Assembly: GCA_029817715.1 (NCBI GenBank)
Contig: JARUPY010000387.1
Location: 3,968,001-4,032,000, forward strand
DNA length: 64,000 nucleotides
Source of the DNA: Melastoma dodecandrum
Taxonomy: Eukaryota > Streptophyta > Magnoliopsida > Myrtales > Melastomataceae
Reading direction: 5' to 3'
Positions 37,367 to 54,240 of the stretch are shown here, in pieces. The notes below the pieces were generated by a model, which saw nothing but the letters and a program-made list of their open reading frames with translations, was not told the origin of the DNA and did no database searches. The position numbers were made by a program, and so were the translations under genes. How positions within the stretch are numbered: position 1 is the first letter of the stretch; each line of letters starts with the position of its first letter.

Positions 37367-39609
37367 TCATGCTTGGTGCGATCCCGGAGGATGCTTGTCC
37401 GAGCTCGCCTTCGCTTCCGACTCATCGAAGCAGTCGTCTGCCACGTCCGCCTCCTTCTTGTAGAAGTAACCGACGGACGCCCACACGAACGCGCCTATGT
37501 TGAGTGTTGACAGCACGAGGAGGAAGCCGTAGTAGTAGTCGAGGTGGGAGTCATTGAGGTTGTTCCCGATCCAGCTCTTCCCCGACATCCCCTCCGTCGT
37601 CCTGTCCACGACCGTCACCAGGAAGCTGTTCATGAAGTTCCCCACCCCGATCGCGCTCGTGAAGAAGGTCGTCCCCAGGCTTTGCATGTCGGATGGGGAC
37701 TGGTCGTAGAAGAACTCCAGGATCCCAATTGCGTGGAATACGTCAGCTATCCCCAGAAGGATGTATTGCGGTAGAAGCCAGAGTATGGTCATCGGGACAA
37801 TCTCCTTGGGCCCATCTATGTGGTTAACGGTTATGACGTGCATCCTCTTGGCCTCCACCGCGTAGGCCACTGCGATTGCCACCACCTGGATGACGAACCC
37901 GATCCCTATCCTCTGGAGATGAGTGATGCCACTTGGGTTCCCTGTCCGCTGCCGCATGAAGGGCAAGAAGTAGCGGTCGTATATGGGGACGGATATGAGC
38001 ATCGAGAGGGTCACAAAGCTACTGAGTGATGCAGCCGGGATGTGAAATCTGGGGCCAAGGGTGCGGTCTAGCGTCATGCCCTGCTTTACGAACAGGGTGT
38101 TAATCTGGGCACCGATTGTGCTCGGGATTAATGTCGCCAGCCATATAAGGAACATTCTGGCAACGAGCTTGGCTCCTTCGACTTGAGTCACGGTACACGA
38201 CAGCCCAGAGGGATCGCCTTCTCTCAGAGCTGCTTTGTCCAGGAACCTGAACATTGGAGTGTGATAAATCTGTCGATCTCTGGTAGCGACATAATACCTC
38301 CGATCGAGCTCGTGGAGCTGTGACGGGTCACAGGGGAGCTTGAGGCGCCGATTCCTGAATGCTCTGAGGGGGACTCGCAACAGGTCCCTTGCAGGACTTC
38401 TTTCCGCCTTTCTCACCTTATGCCTGTATAGCGGCGTACCCAGATAGAAGACAAAAAGCGACAGTATGAGACCGCATGTTGGAATCCCATAACCCAGTCC
38501 CCATCCAAAGTTTTCCTGGACGTAGACGAGCCCGAGTGTCGCCAACAGGCCGCCGATGAATGCGCTGAACATCCACCAGTTGAAGAAAGAGACCTTGAGC
38601 TTTTTCTCTTGAGGATCAAAATCGTCGAACTGGTCAGCCCCGAAGGTCGAAATGTTGGGCTTGGTTCCACCGGCCCCGATAGCTATGACGTAAAGGGAGC
38701 AGTAGAAGAACGTGACCTGGGACGCGGTGGCCTTGCCGCAGACTCCATCCACGCAGGTCGGCCTTAGGGATTTCAGGGAGACTGCTAACGTGAGAAGAAT
38801 CATTCCCTGTCGAACAACAGATCAGCTGGGCACGTTAACCTTCTTATAACACAGTATCGTAACAAAACCTCAAAGTTTCAACCCGAGATAACTTCGCGCA
38901 TACCATCGGCACGTTAGGCACGGCATTAACTCGTGAATGCACATGACACGATAATCATGGCACGACAGACATGTAGTCCGGTTGATTAAGAATTACGACT
39001 CGAACGTTTCACAGGTACACGATCTATGTCAATGTCAGGTTTGGGAGAAAAGAAAGGGGATCTTTTGCATCACAAAGAAATGAACCTTTTGGTTCCATCC
39101 CGTGACCACAAAAATTTTTGAGTTCCAAAAAACATTATTTACCCGAGACCAAGAAAAGGCAAAGTGGTAAGAAGACGAACGCGAGCTCAGATTCGTTATT
39201 ACCGTGAGATAGATTAGGGAAGACACGGTGAACGTCCAGAACCGACCCAGGTAAGTGTCCGCAACGTACGCTCCGATGATCGGAGTGATCCAGACCGACC
39301 CAGACCAGTTATTCACGTTCCGGACCGATGCGACAGTCTCTTCATGGAGCTGGGTCGTGAGGTAGGTCACCAGGTTCGCCGCTATCCCATAGAAGGCCAT
39401 CCTTTCGAAAGCTTCGTACACTACATGGAAAAATGAAACGACCCACCTCGTGAGGGAATCCCCCAGTTACGACCCCAATATTTTTCTAAGTCAAGCTTAC
39501 CAACGAGGAAGGCGCATGCTTTCCATTTGCCAGTCCTAGACGCAACAGAGGGGCGGCCGCGGAGATCGACGGTGCCGTCGAGGGTATAGCGCGTGGGATC
39601 GGTAACCAT
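37367..39609 (-). CDS. NPF (NRT1/PTR family) proton-coupled transporter, NPF5-like
   Basis: Three exons read leftward (39609-39501, 39420-39203, 38806-37367) give 588 residues, normal for NPF. The first helix has the ExxER proton-coupling motif (YEAFERMAFYG). Other hallmarks are WITPIIGAYVADTYLGRFWT, the PTR signature GAGGTKPNISTFGADQFDDF and SFFNWWMFSAFIGGLLA. Later come INTLFVKQGMTLDR, QRIGIGF, LPQYILLGIADVFHAIG and EFFYDQSPSDMQSLG. About twelve membrane helices with a charged central loop are evident. From family knowledge members move nitrate, peptides, hormones or glucosinolates at the plasma membrane or tonoplast. Sequence character resembles subfamily 5 (PTR3/NPF5.2 group); the substrate cannot be read from sequence. 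The introns sit after helix 1 start and after the VSSLIYLT helix, the standard NPF positions. Confidence 0.94.
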
Positions 39610-41226
39610 GGGGGGTGGATGGTATGACGAAGAGAAGTCGAGGATGGAGGAAGAGAAGTGGTTCACTCGGTTGGAGTTTTCTTGCCCAACTGAAAGCACC
39701 ACAATGCGGCTTGAATTGGCTTATATGCAAGTAGGTAGGCAGCACACAAATCGGGTTCTTATCTTTCTTTCTACATTTCTTTGGACGATTACACATTGGG
39801 GGCATGGCCCTAACACACTTGGGAATGTGACATCTTAATTTGGTGGTTGACGGGTCGGACTTATCCTAGTTTTACCACCACACAATGAGGCCATGGTTGC
39901 ATCTCTGCAATTTCTTTCCTTTTTTTTACATTTAACGTGCGTAATAACGATCGCCATGTTCGTAATCGGCGATAACTCACCTTAATGGAAAACTTGGGTG
40001 ATTTTCGATTCATACCTTCTCCTCCCCCATTATTACAAAGAGGGTGGGAGAGGAAAGAAAAGGAAAATGTGAGGGGGGGGGGGGGGGCGGCAAGAAATTA
40101 GATGCACAATCCGCCCCACTATCAAAATAAGTGCAGAGGACCTTTTTCTTCCCTTTCTATCACGAGTGACTAATAATTTACCATTATCTTGTTTCCAAGA
40201 TCAAAAAATATTCATTAACGATTTTAACCTTCTGGAAGAATCTTTTTTTGTCCTGGGGTTCTCAGCCACAAGAATTGGGAAAGAAGAAAGGAACCCCCCA
40301 ACCCTCATCCTCATATCTGGCGGGTTCTTCTCAATTTATGTCATTTTGAGGCAGTTAGTCTCTAACTAGAGGTTTAGAGGCCAAATGGGGAAGTGGGTTT
40401 TTATTTTTATTTTTCAGAAGTCAACCCAACTTTGTGGGGATTGGGGTCATGGATGAGGAGGGGGTGGACCATCAGACCCACGTTGAAGAGATTGTTGTCG
40501 GGTTATGATGCATATTCATCATATGCAACACATATCCATGTGCGCCTCAATTGATTTCCTAGTTCATCTGGCCTATCCTCCTCCTCCACACGTGTAATCG
40601 AGGGATTAGCCAAATGTGCGTCCGAGTCATTTGAAGTCTAATCACAGGGAAGAATGGTAAAAAATGTGACCATGAAAGAACAAGGAATCTAAACCAAAAA
40701 TAACAAGTCAACAAGGTGGGATTTAGTGGTACGGATGCCAGTCTTTGAGGGGCACGTGGGATGAAGGAAGGCGAAACAGGATACCAAGGAGAAGAGCCAA
40801 TGGCAATCGGGGGATCATCTCACTGGTCATCATCATACTGGGCGACTTCCTTTTCTTTTCCATCTTCAACTGGGCGCCACCGACCGTGGGATTGTATCAT
40901 CATCCCCGTTGAAATCAGACAGACACCAATGTCCATGGGATGGATCTCTCCATGCTCCATTGATGGTGGTGGATTAAAAAGGGAGCCAATCACAAGCCCC
41001 GTGTTTCTGGGTCGACCCCAACAACCATAAGTTACCGACAGGCTCCAGTCGGCTGTCCTAATCCCTAAAGCCATGTCCTCGTTGCTATACACTGTACCAA
41101 GTCATGTGAACAAGGCTCAGAGGAAGGGTCAGCACATCGTGAGGCCATTAACTAAAGGGCTTGGATTCACAGGGAGAGAGAGTTAAGGTACTAACCCTGT
41201 ACAAGTGGCATGCTTTCCTTCTTAGT
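39610..41226. other. Intergenic, with a poly-G tract
   Basis: A G homopolymer lies at 40073-40087. No gene is recognised on either strand. The left end should contain the NPF promoter. Confidence 0.45.
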
Positions 41227-42848
41227 TCACTCCGATTCGTCATCCGACGCTTCCTCTTCGAGCAGTTCAAATGCGTCTACCGCTGCAAAGTAGGACTTCT
41301 GTTGCCTGATGAATTCTCGCAAGGAATCGATAACTTCCTCCATGTCGTTGGGGGGTGGGTGAAGCTGCTTCTGTCTCTGAAAGTCATCGATATGCAATGT
41401 TATAATCACAAATGTCTGTGTATATTGCCGGCGATGAGTTCGGTATCCGGATAATTTCTGAAAGTGCTTAGCTATTACGCTAGGGGATCCATGCTCTTAA
41501 CTTCTTAATGCAGCAGCGAACAAACCATGCATGCCAGTTACCACGAAATGAAATTAGAAAAGGATCATACCCTCTTGTTGGGAAGACTACATGATTTGGA
41601 CATTGCTCTTTCTCCCACTTCACTTGAGCTCATATTCGCAATCTTTTTGCTTGGTATAATACATGACTTGGATATAGCTCTATCATCTACTTCCCCAGGT
41701 CTTTTCCTGGCAGAGAACACCCACCATACCAAATGTGAATAATCAAAATTCCCAGACATAATATAATCCTTTCTTAAGAAAAACGTTTCAAAAAAAGCAT
41801 CATATGATCAATCCAGAATCACAGAGAGCGTGTTAACCACGGTGTTAACGAGCTGCCATAAGATCAATGTCTGCTGTGAATGTTGCATGCCCAATCTAAG
41901 AACCGACCTAATTCTGCTGCTCCTTCTAATATGGGAACTAGCACTTGAGGACGACATCTCCTTCCCTTTACTATTTCTCCGACGATAAGTCGTCTGAAAA
42001 TCAAAATCTCGGCCTAAAACAGGACAAAACAACAATCACCATTCTCCTCCACATGAACAATCAAACGCCCCTCAAACCAAACCGATCAACTCAACCGGAA
42101 ATCCCAAAAGTACCATTACCGGAGGAAGAAGACGGGACGTCATGAGAAGGTGTGGAATCGAGCCCCGTGAGATCGCAACTCGTTCCCAAGGCATCTTCTT
42201 CCGTGGCTTTGACCTGATAATCGTCCGGAAATGGCAAGAAAAGAGCTTGCCTGGAGGAAGCAACGTCACTGGTACAGTTAACCCTAATTTAGGAATCAAT
42301 GCCCGAACTAATTGCAGAGAATCAGAAATGAAGAGGTGGCAGTTTATGGAGGTCGCATTGCGCAATCTGGGAACTGACCTAACGTCGTTGTTGCTCATTC
42401 TATTAGGGGAAATGGCACTTGAGCTAGCCACTTCCTTCCCTTTACACTTCCAAGTAGGCCCGGACTCCGAGCAATTGCGAACATCAGGACGAATTCCAAT
42501 GCCTAAAACAGAAACAACTCCTTGTTCGAGGTCGTCGCTCGACTAGCCAATCCCTAGAAAGCAAGCAATCAACCTAATCATAGAACACGAAATTCACATT
42601 ACCCTACCAGAAGAAGACGCGACACGACAAGAAGGCACGGAATCGAGCCCTAATGGGGCGATAAAACACGTCCCTGGGGCATCACCATCGCCAGCGGATA
42701 CGGTGCGAGGCTGGCACGCCGCGGCCCTGGGAGGACGTCCCTTCAAGGGGGTGTGGTCGTTCGTAAGGTCCGAAAGAGGGCTCCTCCAGTCTTCAGCACG
42801 GGATATCTCCGGCGTGGGAGGTTGTTGGGACTTCTTCGCAGCTTCCAT
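41227..42848 (-). CDS. Sororin-like protein with a tandemly duplicated exon pair
   Basis: Six exons read leftward give one frame of 295 residues: 42848-42608, 42502-42379, 42250-42120, 42013-41908, 41706-41571 and 41376-41227. All introns are GT-AG and the phases (1,2,1,2,0) chain without a stop. The N-terminus is basic and Pro-rich (MEAAKKSQQPPTPEIS), with SPLSDLTND near residue 37. The C-terminus, RQQKSYFAAVDAFELLEEE, resembles the C-terminal region of plant sororin. From family knowledge sororin protects cohesin on replicated chromosomes. Exon 3 repeats the end of exon 1 (GLDSTPSHDVPSSSSG against GLDSVPSCRVASSSG) and exon 4 repeats exon 2 (KGKEMSSSSASS against KGKEVASSSAIS). Exon 5 has its own repeat (RAISKSCIIPSKK, RAMSKSCSLPNKR). 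The gene model is strong; the sororin label is moderate. Confidence 0.75.
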
Positions 42849-43554
42849 TGGAGAGGGGTTCCTCTTCTTCCTCGTCGTCTTCAGCAAGGTTAGGAATGCT
42901 CAGGTCGCCTGCCATGCGATGCAGAATTGAACTTCCGGGTCGGGTCAGGTCAGGGTCCGGATGCCGTGTGTTTTTCGTCCGGGCCTGGTGGATTGGGGCT
43001 AAAGACGGCCGATTCGGTAATGGACTGAGCCCATTTATGGATGAAATGGGCCTGAGTCGATACTAGCTGAAGTCCAGCCCTTTTTAGCCCATCCGTGACG
43101 AGAATCCAGCGCTAAGTAAATGCCCGCAATCCCGTTTGCGATCGGATAACACGGCCTCGACGTGATTTGAATACAGACATGGAATGAAGAGACGAGCGAT
43201 TCCGAACGGAAGTTATATAAACTGGAGCACTTGAATTAAATCACATACAATTACACGGGAAGTAAAGGAAAGGAAAGGAAATTCTTCTTCGTAGAATAAC
43301 TCTGGATGGGTGGTGAAAACTGATCCCTTTAACTTCCAAAAGGACCTTGTTTGATCACACCACCTTTCCTATTCTTATTTCCCATCTTCCCAAAGGAGCT
43401 TCTAAACGTAATGTTATAACACGTTACGATTTTCTACCCGCTTCGGGAATTTCAGAACACGGTTTTTCTACCCTGTTTTCTTTCTTTTTTGCTCACTTTG
43501 TCAGCAAAAACGCGCCGCTCGACAGCATGAGGGGCCGGCGAATATATGCCCGGC
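42849..43554. other. Spacer between the bHLH and sororin-like genes
   Basis: It contains TGGGCC/GGCCCA-type motifs (for example near 43047) suitable for the promoter of the minus-strand sororin-like gene, and the 3' region of the bHLH gene. No further coding exon is recognised. Confidence 0.45.
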
Positions 43555-44625
43555 TCATTTCCCATTGTTTTCTCTCCAGTTCTTTACTGCCTGGTTCACC
43601 GCGCTCTCGATCGCTTGAGAGTCGATCCCCCCACCGCCCTCATCCTCGTTCTGCCAAATGAAAATGTTCCTTCAGATTAGTAATCGTCGTAGGGATGCAA
43701 TGGCTGAAGCAAAAGAAGGACAAAATGTCATCTCGCGATCATACATAGAAGCCAAGAAAGGTTCACGTCTTTATGTGTGGTGTGATAAGAAGGGAAATGC
43801 ATCATGTGAGAATAAGGTGCCATTTTTTTGCGATGATATCTTACCATAAATATAGAACTTTTTTGCGATGATATCTTACCATAAATATAGAATACTTGAT
43901 TTTTTTAATTAAAAAAAATCTTACCTCTCCTCCAAAAGCCTGTAACTGGAAGTTTTCCGTACAAGAAACCCTAGCTTCCATCACGTTGAGCCCCAGCTCC
44001 TCGAAAGCTTCCAGGATCGACACGAGCAGACCAGGGCAGCTCCTGTCCGAGAGGACTTGGATTAGGTAGCCCTTCTCTAGGGTTTCTACGTTAACCTGCC
44101 GGAACCAAAACTGGAAGGGGTCAAGACCAGAAACACGCGTACATGAAAGATAGATGCTCAATCGAATAACGAGGGCGGAAATTGGTTGATACATGTATAT
44201 ACCTCTGGCAAACGAGGCTGCTCGCTCGAGGAATCTGCACAGGATATATCTCTGCTCAATCTTTCCACCTTGTGTTTCAGTTCGCGGATGTACTTTGAAG
44301 CGTCCACGACGATTGCTGTCTCGTCTATCTGTGAAAAGTAACAAATAGGCACCAACCCATGAATCGGGATTCCTTATCAATATTGGGATGATACGTCGGA
44401 ACAAATCATTCAAGAAAAGGGCCCCAGAGAAATGCAGAAACCGCCTGACCGATCAGCCCGTGAAAGTATAAACTATCACGCCGGAACGATAATAAAACCG
44501 TTGTCCTCAAATAGAATGGAGTTCAACTGAGGAAAGAAGTCACATACCGCACGGGAGTTGGTGATGGAACGGAGGAATTGAAGCTTCTCGCGAAGCGCGG
44601 CTCTCTTCTGCTCCCTTGATACCAT
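43555..44625 (-). CDS. Atypical bHLH protein with C-terminal ACT-like domain
   Basis: Four exons read leftward (44625-44548, 44328-44203, 44095-43925, 43650-43555) give 156 residues, all in phase 0. The N-terminus MVSREQKRAALREKLQFLR begins directly in a helix-loop-helix (RSITNSRA, then IDETAIVVDASKYIRELKHK, VERL). A full DNA-binding basic region is missing. An ACT-like domain follows, with VETLEKGYLIQVLSDRSCPG and LLVSILEAFEELGLNVMEAR, ending VNQAVKNWRENNGK. From family knowledge this is the small non-canonical bHLH/ACT group, thought to act by dimerising with other regulators. From memory, Arabidopsis members such as At3g56220 lie near the sororin gene At3g56250, so the pairing here may be conserved synteny (to be checked). 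Intron 3 carries a 35-bp tandem duplication. Confidence 0.88.
43824..43893. repeat. 35-bp tandem duplication in bHLH intron 3
   Basis: Two adjacent, essentially identical copies of a unit containing TTTTTTGCGATGATATCTTA and CCATAAATATAGAA, so it is recent. It does not touch the splice sites. Confidence 0.85.
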
Positions 44626-50957
<6,332 letters not shown>

Positions 50958-53030
50958 TTATGAACCCGTTGCTAGTAAGCTGCATATGTTTGTTGAAATG
51001 GCCACTACACTGGTCATGATTGCTAGGATGATCATAGTTCTCGCCATGACTTTGTCCGTGAGATTGGATATGCCGTGGACATCCCTAGACAAAGACAGGT
51101 TATTTAAGTTAGAAACGAAGAAGTTTTACATGTGGATTCTTCTGGATGTTTGTGGGAATAAAAGGCGGTGAATTAGATACCTGAGGACAATAGCACCTGG
51201 GAATATAAATGCAAGGCAGACTGCAGAGGTGGAACCCATGAACTGAAAGAAATACCATATGTTTGGGAAGGCAATTGCTGCTAGATAGCCGACGACGAGA
51301 AGAACTAGGGTGAGAGACACAAATCTAGTTGTGTCTGTTGACAAAAGAGGCTTCTTAGGGAAAAGAACTTCGTCTATGCTGCTTCGCAAACAGAAATTCA
51401 ATAGTGGAAAGACCAGCATGAGATGTAGTGCGTAGCTGAGTCGAACTATGTCGTTTAATAGTACCGCATATGGGGAAGCCGAGCTCCGATCAAAGTTAAT
51501 CAGTGATGACAGAATCCCCAAAAAGCAGGTATCCACAAACTCCAATCACAAAGTAGATGCCCGCACATAGGATCAAAGATACTCTCACTGCTGATAGCAT
51601 TTCCGAGGGCTTGCCTAGCTCAAAACCAATGTGATGAACTGCAGTTATTGGAACTTATGGGTGTTATTGGATTTTCCCAGAACATTGAAAAAGATTGTGG
51701 CAATTATGTTGTAGTATTACTTTCTCCAAGTCCATGAGTTTAGTTATTTCACTTTTGAATGATACCGACATGAAGCTCTTACCATTGAAGTGGAATGTAA
51801 AAGCTGTCACGATGACTGGAACTGCCGTGAACAGGTCAAAAAAAGACGCTTTATCCGCCACGCGCGGGAACCATCTCGGATTCTCTGCTTTACCCTCCAC
51901 CAGTGCATATATTGCAAGGACTGAACTTACAGCCACAAAGACTACTGCTAGGAGCACCGAGATGGCCGAACTAAATCTCAGGGAGTCTGGAAAAATAAAA
52001 ATAAAAAGACAGCAGAAGCAAGTAAGTCTAATTGATTATGAAAATTTTGCATATGTGGGTGGGCATATCTTTGTTGAATTCGGAATGGATGAGAGTTTAC
52101 ATAAAATTTTACAATGTTTTTGTTTAAGGCAATATCGTAGATCATCAATCAGTACACGAGCAAAATTTTTTGTTATATGTCGACTTTCGGATGAGTCTAC
52201 GAACTTGCATTCCTACTGATGCAGTTTGCCAATCAGATTTGGTGGTTTTCCAGTCTCAGAATTCATCTTTTTCGACGCAAAAACTGTGCATTCAGGATCA
52301 TTTACGAACTTGGCATCGGGATAAGTTTTGCCCTCAATTCTTGTATCAGTTTGATTTTTCTATTTATGTAACAGAAAAATTCGAAAGAATACTGACCTAC
52401 GCGTCTCAGCAAGACCAGCGGAAGCATCACGACTACAAGGATGAAGAGAAGTGCAAATTCTCTGGAATTCCACCACTGAACGCCAAAACCACTCCTGCAG
52501 CACACCGAGATGAACAGATCCACCCTGATGATTTCCAGACAGCACGTCACCTGAGAAAGAAAATAAGTTTGGAATCTTCATCTTATTCGGCAAAACATCA
52601 TTTATTGCTCTAACGCGAATTGCAGCAAAGAACGTGGGCTCCATATTCATCCGCTCTATCCGTGCTCACCGATTATGATGAGGTAAATTATTAGACACCC
52701 CAGGCTAGTGATCGTAACACAAATTTGCACTGTCACGGATCCCAGCGTTCCAAACGACTCCTTCATGACCCCAGCATACGTCGTTGAGTTCCCGATTTGC
52801 GTGAACCTCATCAGGAACTCAACCGAGATGTCGACGAGCCAAGCGACCGCCGCGATTAGGATGAATGCAGGTATAACCCCCAGGACCTTAATGGTTGCAG
52901 GTATGGACATTATCCCGACACCAATAATACTGGTGGAGATATTGAACACCGCGCCGGGGAGGGACCCCGGCCTGGTGGTAAACTTCCCTTCAGGAAGCAA
53001 AGGGACCTGGGATTCGGCCTTCAGCGACAT
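50958..53030 (-). pseudogene. AVT6-type amino-acid transporter with two disrupting lesions
   Basis: Five exons read leftward keep every splice site: 53030-52670, 52550-52397, 51986-51783, 51638-51181 and 51084-50958. The product matches the plant AVT6 (SLC38/AAAP) group: AVFNISTSIIGVGIMSIPAT, GSVHLGVLQEW, QWWNSREFALLF, YALVEGKAENPRWFP, LFTAVPVIVTAFTFHFN and LSYALHLMLVFPLLNF. It ends DVHGISNLTDKVMA plus a final helix. Two lesions break the frame. Exon 2 has one extra T (GTGGTTTTGGCG) between LQEWF and GVQWW. Exon 4 lacks several bases between GDSVITD and NFDRSS, giving an immediate TAA. From family knowledge intact AVT6 proteins export amino acids from vacuoles. A recent pseudogene is likely; the first lesion is in a T run and could be a sequencing error. 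Confidence 0.85.
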
Positions 53031-53689
53031 CTCAGCCCTTCACAAATTCTCTGGCAGGCTTAAAAGCTGGCTAGCAGAGGTTGATCTCTCTTAACAAAAA
53101 CCTTTTTTTGTCTTGTCATACATTAGTGCTCATAATGAGGTGATTTATGAAAGAAGGGTCCGGTAGTCTTTGATTGGGGAGCTGGTACTAGATTACCATA
53201 ATGACCTTGGTTTTAGAACTGTGTTGTTACCAAGCAGGGTGTGGATTGAGGGGCGGGGATGTCAAATGGGAAACTGGTTATGGTAGCCTTATTCGACAAC
53301 GGGACGTATTATGCCATATAGAAAGATGACAGGCAGTGGGAGGTGGGGCTTTGAGATTGGGAGGGGGAAGATGTTGTTCTGGAGGTTAGAAAGGTAAGAA
53401 GAATCTGGACAGGGAAATTTGGTAAGGACAAAGGTCTAAGAACATGGACGGCTTTGTGGGTTAGGTGAAGAAGATTGGGATGGCCCGGAACAGATCAGAC
53501 AGACAAGGACAGCATCATCTCTCATGACTGGTTTTGTTGCCTGTTGGCCCCAATTAATTGCTTCTTTCACATGAGTTTTGACCGATACCCTTTGGGTGAG
53601 AGAGGCGTCGTCTTCTTTCCTCTTTTTCTTTTTTAATTGATGTGTTTACACTCTGAACATGAATTGTGATATTTAAGAGAATACTGTCG
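53031..53689. other. Upstream region of the AVT6-like gene
   Basis: G-rich segments lie near 53215-53370. No further gene is recognised. Confidence 0.4.
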
Positions 53690-54010
53690 ACTAGGCCCAT
53701 TGAAGTCTGTCGACTGTGTGCATATGATTTAATCGACCGTGTTTACATAAGTCGGTAGACGGAGTGCACATAATCTAATCGATTGTGTCTACATAAGCTA
53801 GTCGACTGTGATTACAGAAGTTTGTCGACAGAATCTACAAAAGCAAGTCGATTTTGCCCACAGAAATCCGTCGACAATGACTACTTTATCGACTATGCGT
53901 ACAAAAGCTCGTCAACCGAAAAGCCAGTCAACTTTGGCTACAAATTCCAATTAACGATGCCTACAAAAGGTAGTCGATTAGGCCTACAGAAGTCAATCCA
54001 CTGAGCTAAA
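53690..54010. repeat. GTCGAC-containing minisatellite, period about 25-28 bp
   Basis: About a dozen imperfect units follow the pattern AGTCGACTGTG, a short spacer, then TACAGAAGT or TACAAAAG (for example near 53696, 53803, 53825, 53849). A plus-strand open frame (53783-54004) runs through part of it and gives a repetitive peptide; I regard this as incidental. Confidence 0.75.
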
Positions 54011-54074
54011 AGCAAGTCGTCGAAAAGAAGAGCAGTGGTTCCTTTTGGCGAACAAGTAGATAAGTAGTTAGAAC

Positions 54075-54240
54075 TAGGGGTGTGCAGGTTCCGAGTGGGT
54101 AGGTTCCGGACGTGGAACCGGGAACCTACCTTGTAATGGCCGTTTTCTTATTTTTAGAACATATAACTTACCCTATGGCTTAAATAACCACCCAAGAACC
54201 AACCCGCCGGTTCTGGTACCGGTTTCGGTACCATGTCCAC
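54075..54240. repeat. GGTTCC/GGTACC-rich segment, possible transposon end
   Basis: It starts TAGGGGTGTGCAGGTTCCG, like the terminus of some plant hAT elements. It has inverted GGTTCCGG/CCGGGAACC motifs and continues with repeated CCGGTTC and GGTACC units. No matching far terminus or target duplication was found. A similar GGTACCG/ACCGGTTCC-rich patch lies at about 57490-57600. Confidence 0.4.
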
